Below, in pieces: positions 8,855 through 15,141 of a stretch of DNA of 64,000 bases; the first letter of the stretch is position 1; each line of letters opens with the position of its first letter. The stretch covers positions 62,001 through 126,000 of the forward strand of contig NZ_JAOEGB010000004.1 in NCBI RefSeq assembly GCF_025420585.1. The letters run 5' to 3'. The position numbers and the translations under genes were made by a program. This stretch comes from Planotetraspora sp. A-T 1434 (lineage in GTDB: Bacteria; Actinomycetota; Actinomycetes; Streptosporangiales; Streptosporangiaceae). A model generated the notes under the pieces. The model had not been told where the DNA came from. It saw only the letters and a program-made list of their open reading frames with translations, and did no database searches.

Positions 8855-9100
8855 TCACTCGGAGGGCTCCTCCGTGGAGGGCGCGGGGGCGTCGGAGGGG
8901 CGCAGGCGTTCCCAGAGCACGAACGCGCCGCCCACAACCAGCATGGCGATCCCGGTCCAGAGGTTGATACGGACTCCCTCCGCCTTGCCGATGGCATGGG
9001 AGTCGTCCAGGAGCCCGGTCACTGTGAGGATCACTCCGTACACCAGGAACAGGCCACCGATGACGCGGCGGATGTCGAAGAGCCGTTGGGGCGCGGCCAT
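8855..9100 (-). CDS. small two-helix membrane protein, symporter partner
   Basis: 81 residues with two hydrophobic segments (about 13-32 and 48-65) and a charged Pro/Glu tail (APAPSTEEPSE). It starts at the ATG at 9100 behind TAGGAGG. That ribosome site overlaps the TAG stop of the upstream symporter gene, so the two are almost certainly co-transcribed and translationally linked. Small membrane proteins beside sodium:solute symporters are seen repeatedly in actinomycetes; a stabilising or regulatory role is inference. Confidence 0.8.
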   Translation of the reverse strand: MAAPQRLFDIRRVIGGLFLVYGVILTVTGLLDDSHAIGKAEGVRINLWTGIAMLVVGGAFVLWERLRPSDAPAPSTEEPSE

Positions 9101-9109
9101 GGAAACCTC

Positions 9110-10783
9110 CTACAGGAAGGGCAGGTAGAACGCCGCGGCGAGGACCACCGCTCCGGCGCCGAGGATGACCGGGGAGCGATACCAAGCGGTGTCGCCCGAA
9201 AGTGCGTCGTCGCTGATGGAGGCGTCGCTGAGGCCGTAGACCAGGCCCCGCAGCTCGCTCTCCGGCTTCGGGGTCGTGGCCAGCGTGACGGCGGCCGACA
9301 CGAGGATGTCGACGACGAAGGCGATGCCCGCGCCCCAGAAGCTGGCGTTCAGGTCCGTGCCGAAGTCGAGCACGGCGGACTTGTAGAGGATGTACGTGGC
9401 GAAGGCGGCGGCCGTACCGGAGACCAGGCCCCAGAAGCCGGCCCACGCCGTCATCCGGCGCCAGAACAGGCCGAGGATGAACGTCGCGAACAGCGGCGCG
9501 TTGAAGAACGAGAACAGCGCCTGCAGGTAGTTCATGATGTTGCTGAACCCCGCCGCGATGAACGCCGTGCCGATGCCGCCGATCACGCCGCCGACGGTCG
9601 CGATGCGGCCGAGCTTCACATACCACTCATCGGGACGGTCGCCCTGGATGTGGGACTTCCAGATGTCGTAGGTGAAGACCGTGTTGAAGCCACTGATGTT
9701 GGCCGCCATGCCCGCCATGAAGGACGCGAGCAGGCCGGTCACCGCGACGCCGAGCACGCCGTTCGGCAGGAACTTGTCCATGAGCAGGGGGATCGCGTCG
9801 TTGTACGCCGGGCCGCCGTCCTTGCCGAGGTTGCGGAAAAGTACGAGCGCGACCAGGCCGGGGATCACCGTGACGGCGGGGATCACCAGCTTGGGGTACG
9901 CCGCGACGATCGGGGTGAGCCGGGCGGCGTTGGTGTTGCGCGCCGACAGCGCCCGCTGCACCTCGGCGAAGTTCGTCGTCCAGTAACCGAATGAGAGCAC
10001 GAAACCCAGGCCGAACACGATGCCGATCCAGTTCGACCCGAGGGGGTTGCCGGCGCCGCCCGTCTGGGCCCAGGTGTGCAGCCCGCCGTCGCCGAGCACG
10101 CTCTGCCGGACCTTCTCGCCGAGGCCGGAGAATCCGCCCACCCTGATCAGGCCGAGGACCACGATGGGGACGAGCCCGGCGACGATGACGAAGAACTGCA
10201 TGACCTCGTTGTAGATCGCCGAGGACAGCCCGCCGAGCGTGATGTATCCCAGCACGATGGCGGCCGAGACGGCGATCGACAGCCAGAGCGGCCAGCCGAG
10301 CAGCGCCTCCATGACGAGCGCCAGGGCGTACAGGTTGATGCCGGCGATGAGGATCTGCGCGATCGCGAAGGTGGCGGCGTTGAAGAGCTGGGTCGCCCCG
10401 TTGAACCGCCTGCGGAGGAACTCGGGGACGCTGTGCACCTTCGAGCGGTAGTAGAACGGCATCATCACGATGCCGAGGAACACCATCGCGGGGACGGCGC
10501 CGATCCAGTAGTAGTGCACGGTCATCAGGCCGTACTGCGCGCCGTTGGCGGCCATGCCCAGGATCTCGATGGCGCCGAGGTTGGCCGACATGAACGCCAG
10601 CCCGGTGATCCACGCCGGCAGGGACCGGCCGGAGAGGAAGAAGTCCAGGCTCGTCCGTACGGCACGGCGCGCGGCGAAGCCGATGCCGAGCACCACCAGG
10701 AAGTACATCGCGAGGATCAGGTAGTCGAGCGCGTTGACGTCGAGCCGCAGATCCTGTGCGGCGAGCAAGAGGGGATCAGCCAC
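9110..10783 (-). CDS. sodium:solute symporter family protein
   Basis: 557 residues from GTG at 10783. It has about 13-14 predicted hydrophobic helices and motifs of the SSS family: an N-terminal LVVLGIGFAARR, FLSGRSLPAWITGLAFMSAN (the usual GR-x(3)-W-x(3)-S-x(2)-A core), a glycine-rich LGGLSSAIYNEVMQFF segment, and SGFNTVFTYDIWK. It would import a sugar, organic acid or amino-acid-like solute with sodium across the cytoplasmic membrane; the substrate cannot be read from sequence. It is divergent from the GntR gene at 10942 across a 158-bp gap, so the GntR protein could control it too. It is followed by a coupled small membrane protein. Confidence 0.9.
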   Translation of the reverse strand: MADPLLLAAQDLRLDVNALDYLILAMYFLVVLGIGFAARRAVRTSLDFFLSGRSLPAWITGLAFMSANLGAIEILGMAANGAQYGLMTVHYYWIGAVPAMVFLGIVMMPFYYRSKVHSVPEFLRRRFNGATQLFNAATFAIAQILIAGINLYALALVMEALLGWPLWLSIAVSAAIVLGYITLGGLSSAIYNEVMQFFVIVAGLVPIVVLGLIRVGGFSGLGEKVRQSVLGDGGLHTWAQTGGAGNPLGSNWIGIVFGLGFVLSFGYWTTNFAEVQRALSARNTNAARLTPIVAAYPKLVIPAVTVIPGLVALVLFRNLGKDGGPAYNDAIPLLMDKFLPNGVLGVAVTGLLASFMAGMAANISGFNTVFTYDIWKSHIQGDRPDEWYVKLGRIATVGGVIGGIGTAFIAAGFSNIMNYLQALFSFFNAPLFATFILGLFWRRMTAWAGFWGLVSGTAAAFATYILYKSAVLDFGTDLNASFWGAGIAFVVDILVSAAVTLATTPKPESELRGLVYGLSDASISDDALSGDTAWYRSPVILGAGAVVLAAAFYLPFL

Positions 10784-10928
10784 GTGACGCCCGCTACCCG
10801 GGATCGTCGCCTTCTCACCAAGGTGGCGGTTCTCCCGTAATTTTGGATGAAACCGCAGCTAGTGCCCCTATAGCCGGTGCTCGGAGTAGCGTAATCCGCC
10901 CGTTATCCAGCTTTCCCTACCTGATAGC

Positions 10929-10934
10929 TAGGGT
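10929..10934 (+). promoter_or_regulatory. candidate -10 box of a leaderless gntR promoter
   Basis: TAGGGT ends 7 bases before the ATG at 10942. That is too close for a 5' leader but right for transcription starting at or next to the start codon. No Shine-Dalgarno sequence is visible in front of this ATG. The -35 region is not convincing. Confidence 0.4.
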
Positions 10935-10941
10935 TGCGGCC

Positions 10942-11679
10942 ATGGAGCTGGCGGAAACACGGCGACGGCGGGCGGACCGGGCGAGGCAGGTGGCCGACCT
11001 GTTACGGCGCGAAGTCCTGCACGGGAGCTTCGGTGACGGCCATCTGCCACTGGAGGCCGCGCTCGCCCGCGAGTTCGGCACGTCGCGCAACACCATCCGG
11101 GAGGCCCTCGACCTGCTGCGCGACGAGGGCCTCATCGAGCGCTGCCCGGGAGTCGGGACCACGGTCGTCGCCGAGAAGTACCCCCACGGCCTGCACCGGC
11201 TGCTCGGGCTCGCGGAGACGCTGAGCGAGCATGGCGAGGTCACCAACGAGGTCCGGGCGATGGGCCTCATCCAGCCTCCGGCGGCGGTCCGCGCGAGGCT
11301 CGACCTCCCCCCGGGGGAGTCGGTGGTCTACGTCGAGCGGCTGCGCAGGCTCAACGGCCTGCCGCTGTCGCTGGACCTGACCTACCTGGTCAGGGACATG
11401 GGAGAGCCACTCTTCGACGCCGACCTGGAGCACAACGACGTGTTCGTCCTGCTGGAGAGGATCGCGGGACAGCCGCTGGGCATGGCCGAGCTCACGATCG
11501 AGGCCGTCAACGCCGACGCCCACACCGCCGCCGTGCTGGACGCGCCGCGTGGCGCGGCACTGCTCATGGTCGAGCGGCTGGCTCACCTGTCCCACGGCCG
11601 CCCGGTGGACCTGGAGTTCATCCGGTTCCGGGGCGACCGGCTCACCATGCGCGGCCATCTCCGGAGGGCCACCGAATGA
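10942..11679 (+). CDS. GntR family transcriptional regulator (HutC/UTRA type)
   Basis: 245 residues. The N-terminal winged helix includes ALAREFGTSRNTIREALDLLRDEGLIER (about 40-70, signature R-N-T-I-R-E-A). The C-terminal UTRA ligand-binding domain has the usual PPGESVVYVERLRRLNGLPLS, an LDLTYL strand and a final DLEFIRFRGDRLTM. It heads a seven-gene unit with a ferredoxin, an ABC transporter and a flavoprotein, and is divergent from a sodium:solute symporter. The simplest reading is a substrate-responsive local repressor of one or both units. The end of the gene carries a 24-bp direct duplication (11657-11704) with a CTCCGGAG palindrome that runs past the stop codon. Confidence 0.88.
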   Translation: MELAETRRRRADRARQVADLLRREVLHGSFGDGHLPLEAALAREFGTSRNTIREALDLLRDEGLIERCPGVGTTVVAEKYPHGLHRLLGLAETLSEHGEVTNEVRAMGLIQPPAAVRARLDLPPGESVVYVERLRRLNGLPLSLDLTYLVRDMGEPLFDADLEHNDVFVLLERIAGQPLGMAELTIEAVNADAHTAAVLDAPRGAALLMVERLAHLSHGRPVDLEFIRFRGDRLTMRGHLRRATE

Positions 11680-11716
11680 AATCTCCGGAGAACCACCGAA
11701 TGAGAGCGAGCGATCG

Positions 11717-11944
11717 ATGACTCTTGCCAACCAGCGTCTGGACGTGCCGGTGACCATCGACGAGTCGCTGTGCATCGAGGGGTGCACGCTCTGCGTGGAC
11801 ATCTGCCCGCTCGACTCCCTGGCGATCAGCGACGAGACCGGCAAGGCCTATATGCATGTGGACGAGTGCTGGTACTGCGGCCCGTGCGCGGACCGCTGTC
11901 CGGCGGACGCCGTGACCGTCAACATCCCCTACCTGCTGCGATAG
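11717..11944 (+). CDS. dicluster 4Fe-4S ferredoxin (AprB-like small subunit)
   Basis: 75 residues from the ATG at 11717. It has two complete 4Fe-4S cluster motifs: CIEGCTLCVDICP (about 20-32) and CWYCGPCADRCP (about 51-62). It is a soluble electron carrier with no signal peptide. It is 37 bp behind gntR and 13 bp before the ABC binding protein, in one unit with an AprA/FrdA-like flavoprotein (15138). Ferredoxin plus flavoprotein is the arrangement of adenylylsulfate reductase and related oxidoreductases, so this is the likely electron partner of that flavoprotein (inference from neighbourhood). Confidence 0.85.
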   Translation: MTLANQRLDVPVTIDESLCIEGCTLCVDICPLDSLAISDETGKAYMHVDECWYCGPCADRCPADAVTVNIPYLLR

Positions 11945-11957
11945 CGAGGAGTTCGCC

Positions 11958-13382
11958 ATGCGCAAGACGATCGTCGCTCTCGCGGCCCTCCTGGCGGCGG
12001 GATGTTCCCTCAGCGCCCAGCCGGGGTCCGCGGGATCCGGCGACGCCAAGGTCGTCATCGGCTACCAGTCGAAGACCATCAACACCGTGACAGCCGGAAC
12101 CCTGCTGCGATCGCTGGGCTTCCTGGAGAAGCGGCTCGCCGGGAAGTACCGGGTCGAGTGGCAGGACTACGACACCGGCGCGCCGATCACCGCCAAGATG
12201 GTCGCCGGAAAGATCGACATCGGCTCGATGGGCGACTATCCCCTGCTGATCAACGCCTCCCGCACCCAGGCGATCGACGCCGCCCGCACAGAGCTGGTCT
12301 CGGTCACCGGCTACAACCTGCGCGGCGGGCTCAACATGGTGGTCGTGCCGCCGTCGTCGCCCGCGAAGACGCTCGCCGACCTCAAGGGACAGAAGGTCTC
12401 GGCCAGTGCCGGCTCGGCCGGGCACGGCACGCTCGTGCAGGCGCTGGAGAGGGCCGGGCTCGACCCGGCGACCGGAGTGGAGACTGTCAACCAGCTGCCG
12501 CCGGTCGGCGCGACCGCGCTCCAGTCGGGCTCGGTCCAGGGGTACGCCCAGTTCGTCGCCTGGCCGGGACTGCTGGTCTTCAAGAACCAGGCCCGCCTGC
12601 TCTTCGACGGCTCGGCCCTCGGCGTCCCGACCTTCCACGGCGTGGTCGTACGGCAGGCCTACGCCAAGAGCCACCCGGACGTCGTCCAGGCGTTCCTCCA
12701 GGCGCAGATCGACGCGACGCGATACCTCCACGAGCATCCGCTGGAGGCCGCCGAGTCGGTGGCGAAGGCGACCGGCCTGCCTCCCGAGGTGGTCTACCTC
12801 TACAACGGCCGCAACGGCATCTCGACCTTCGACGTGACGCTCAAGCCACAGCTCAAGGCGGCGCTGGAGCACGACGAGCCCTACCTCAAGTCGATCGGAA
12901 CCGACTTCAGGGACGTCGACGTCTCCAGGTTTGTCAACGACTCCTACATCAGGAAGGCATACGGCGCCGCGTATGACTCCGACACGGCCTCGACCGCCAA
13001 CGCGGCGGCCGTCACGGGCGCCGACGGGGCCTGCGGGATCCCCGTGTCAGACCCGGCCACGGCGGGAGAGCTCTGGCTCGCCGGGGAGACGATCACCCAC
13101 CCGGCGGCCACCCCGACATGCCTGCTGCGCCAGGTGGCCGCCGTGTCCAAGGCCGGGAAGACCGTCAGGGCGGCGTACGTCGCCGACACCGTCACCGGCA
13201 CCCACTGGTTCGCCGACAAGGCCGTCTGGGTGAAGGACCCGTCGGCGGACGAGAAGGACAGGCTCCGGCCGTTCACGACCCGTGACGGTGCCGACGCCTT
13301 CCTGAAGGACCACCCCAAGGCCGAGCGGGTGGACTACGCGGCCGCCCTGAAGGCCGCAGCGGCCGGGGGAGCCGACCGATGA
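11958..13382 (+). CDS. SsuA/TauA-like ABC substrate-binding lipoprotein with NosL-like C-terminal domain
   Basis: 474 residues, with GCGAGGAG before the ATG. The lipobox LLAAGC puts Cys16 as the lipid anchor. Residues about 30-340 are the NMT1/SsuA fold of nitrate/sulfonate/taurine binders: VVIGYQSKTINTVTAGTLL, KMVAGKIDIGSMGDYPLL, TLADLKGQKVS and VVRQAYAKSHPDVVQAFL. Residues about 345-470 are extra. They contain ACGIP, PTCLLRQV, AAYVADTVTGTHWFADKAVWV, PFTTRDGADAFLKDHP and a final V, which follows the NosL pattern (A-x-Y-V-x-D-x(2)-T-G-x-W, then PF-x(4)-AAxAF). NosL proteins bind copper in nitrous-oxide reductase assembly. A fused NosL-like module on a transporter receptor is unusual. The stop overlaps the permease start (ATGA). 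Confidence 0.85.
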   Translation: MRKTIVALAALLAAGCSLSAQPGSAGSGDAKVVIGYQSKTINTVTAGTLLRSLGFLEKRLAGKYRVEWQDYDTGAPITAKMVAGKIDIGSMGDYPLLINASRTQAIDAARTELVSVTGYNLRGGLNMVVVPPSSPAKTLADLKGQKVSASAGSAGHGTLVQALERAGLDPATGVETVNQLPPVGATALQSGSVQGYAQFVAWPGLLVFKNQARLLFDGSALGVPTFHGVVVRQAYAKSHPDVVQAFLQAQIDATRYLHEHPLEAAESVAKATGLPPEVVYLYNGRNGISTFDVTLKPQLKAALEHDEPYLKSIGTDFRDVDVSRFVNDSYIRKAYGAAYDSDTASTANAAAVTGADGACGIPVSDPATAGELWLAGETITHPAATPTCLLRQVAAVSKAGKTVRAAYVADTVTGTHWFADKAVWVKDPSADEKDRLRPFTTRDGADAFLKDHPKAERVDYAAALKAAAAGGADR

Positions 13383-14371
13383 CGAGCACGGCATCGCGGG
13401 CCACCCCGTCGGCCACCCCACCGGCCGTCCCGCCGGCCGACCCGCCGGCCGACCCGCCGGCCACCCCACCGGCCACCCCACCGGCCGACCCGCCGGCCAC
13501 CCCACCGGCCGACCCGCCGGCCGTCCCGTTCGCGTACCGGCGGGGCTCCGCCGCGGCCGCCGGCCTGGCGACTGGGCGGGGAGCTCGGCGTAGAGACCGG
13601 CTGAGCTGGGCGATCAGGACGGCGTCGGTGCTGTTCGCCGTGGGACTGTGGCAGCTGCTGACGACCGCCGACGCCAGGATCGGGCTGCGATTCGACCGGC
13701 TGCCGTCGCCGGCCGAGGTCGCGGGAGAGCTCGTCCGGCAGCTTCAGACGGCTGTCTACTACCTGGATCTCGCGCAGAGCGTGATCCGCATCCTGACGGG
13801 CTTCGCCCTGGCGGCCGTCCTGGGCATCACCGCCGGGATCCTCGTGGGCCGGTCGCGGCGAGCCGGGGACGCCCTGCTGCCCCTGATCGAGGTGGTCCGC
13901 CCCATTCCGGCGATCGCCATGGTCCCGATCGCGATCCTGCTGTTCCCCACCGACGAGCAGGGCATCGTGTTCATCACGTTCGCGGCGGCGTTCTTCCCGG
14001 TCATGGTGAGCACCCGGCATGCCGTACGGGCCCTGCCGGTGCTGTGGGAGGACGCGGTGCGCACTCTCGGCGGCGGCCGGCGGCACGTGCTGTGGAACGT
14101 GATCCTGCCGGGCTCGCTCCCGGGGATCTTCGGCGGACTGTCCGTCGGCATGGGGGTGGCCTGGATCTGCGTGATCTCGGCGGAGATGATCTCCGGCGAG
14201 CTGGGCGTGGGCTACCGCACGTGGCGGGCGTACACCGTTGTCGACTATCCCGGCGTGATCGTCGGCATGGCCACGATCGGCGTGCTCGGCTGGCTCACAG
14301 CGGCCGCGATAGAGCTGCTCGGCCGCCGCCTGACCCGATGGCTTCCGCGGGCGGAAGGGAGCGGATCATGA
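13379..14371 (+). CDS. ABC transporter permease, SsuC/TauC type, with Pro-rich N-terminal extension
   Basis: 330 residues; ATGA overlap with the preceding gene. Residues about 11-50 are a repetitive tract (PPADPPATPPA units) encoded by near-perfect DNA tandem repeats. After a basic stretch come about six membrane helices. The BPD_transp_1 domain holds the EAA-like loop that contacts the ATPase (EDAVRTLGGGRRHVLWNVILPGSLPGI). The protein forms the membrane channel for the ligand captured by the 11958 product, working with the ATPase at 14368. The Pro-rich head is probably a disordered cytoplasmic extension and is not part of the usual family. Confidence 0.88.
   Translation: MTSTASRATPSATPPAVPPADPPADPPATPPATPPADPPATPPADPPAVPFAYRRGSAAAAGLATGRGARRRDRLSWAIRTASVLFAVGLWQLLTTADARIGLRFDRLPSPAEVAGELVRQLQTAVYYLDLAQSVIRILTGFALAAVLGITAGILVGRSRRAGDALLPLIEVVRPIPAIAMVPIAILLFPTDEQGIVFITFAAAFFPVMVSTRHAVRALPVLWEDAVRTLGGGRRHVLWNVILPGSLPGIFGGLSVGMGVAWICVISAEMISGELGVGYRTWRAYTVVDYPGVIVGMATIGVLGWLTAAAIELLGRRLTRWLPRAEGSGS
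13425..13530 (+). repeat. coding tandem repeat specifying a PPA(D/T) tract
   Basis: A short GC-rich unit around CCGGCCGACCCGCCGGCC and its variant with CACC is repeated head to tail inside the permease gene. It stays in frame and gives alternating PPAD and PPAT units. Length variation between strains would be expected from slippage without loss of frame, because the units are multiples of three. Confidence 0.7.
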
Positions 14372-15141
14372 CGCTGAACGCGTTGGAGACCCGGCGCGCG
14401 GGCATGGCGCTCACATTGGACGGGCTCGCCCTCGGCTACGGGAGCGATCCGGCGCTGCGGGACATCCACCTGGAGGTGGCGTCCGGGGAAGTCCTCGTTG
14501 TCGTCGGACCGTCTGGGTCGGGCAAGTCCACGCTGCTCCGCGGCCTGGCCGGGCTGCTCCCGCCGTACTCCGGGCGGATCCTCGCCGACGGCGCCGAGGT
14601 GACGGGCACCGCCCCGGACCGGGCGATGATCTTCCAGGACGACGGCCTGCTGCCGTGGCGCACCGTGCGCGGCAACGTCGAGCTGCCACTGGGCATCCGC
14701 GGAGTGCCCAAGCGGCAGCGGATGGCGATCGCCGAGCAGTGGATCGGGCGGGTCGGGCTCGCCGGTTTCGACAACCGGCTGCCCCGGGAGCTGTCGGGAG
14801 GGATGCGCCAGCGCGTGCAACTCGCCCGAGCCCTCGTGGGGGCGCCGCGGGCCGTGCTGATGGACGAACCGTTCGGCTCGCTGGACGCGCAGACTCGCGC
14901 GGAGATGCAGCGCCTGCTGCTCGACGTGCTGCGCGACACGTCCGCGACGGTCGTCTTCGTCACCCATGACGTCGACGAGGCCCTGCTGCTCGGCGACCGC
15001 ATCGTGGTCCTGGGCCCTTCCGCGCTGGGCTCTGCCCCGCTGGGCCGTACCGGCATCAGGGCGGTTCTCGATGTGCCGGGGCCGCGCGACCCCGCCACGG
15101 ACCGGACGGGACTTCGCGCCCGCATCCTGGAGGAGCTGTGA
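14368..15141 (+). CDS. ABC transporter ATP-binding protein, SsuB/TauB type
   Basis: 257 residues. I chose the ATG at 14368 because it overlaps the permease stop (ATGA) and has GGAAGGGAG before it; the frame is open much further upstream but that is antisense-like filler. It shows Walker A GPSGSGKST (about 48-56), the Q-loop in MIFQDDGLLPW, the signature LSGGMRQRVQLARAL, Walker B AVLMDEPFGSLD and the H-loop FVTHDVDEAL. The Q-loop context and DEPFGSLDAQTR are typical of nitrate/sulfonate/taurine importers. It powers uptake through the 13379 permease. Its stop overlaps the flavoprotein start (GTGA). Confidence 0.92.
   Translation: MTLNALETRRAGMALTLDGLALGYGSDPALRDIHLEVASGEVLVVVGPSGSGKSTLLRGLAGLLPPYSGRILADGAEVTGTAPDRAMIFQDDGLLPWRTVRGNVELPLGIRGVPKRQRMAIAEQWIGRVGLAGFDNRLPRELSGGMRQRVQLARALVGAPRAVLMDEPFGSLDAQTRAEMQRLLLDVLRDTSATVVFVTHDVDEALLLGDRIVVLGPSALGSAPLGRTGIRAVLDVPGPRDPATDRTGLRARILEEL

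Noticed and set aside
8646-9994. Very long open frames on both strands across the 15-bp array and the symporter gene
   Set aside because: They are antisense or out-of-frame to a clear SSS symporter, are Arg/Gly/Pro-rich filler, and remain open only because of the high GC and the 15-bp repeat.
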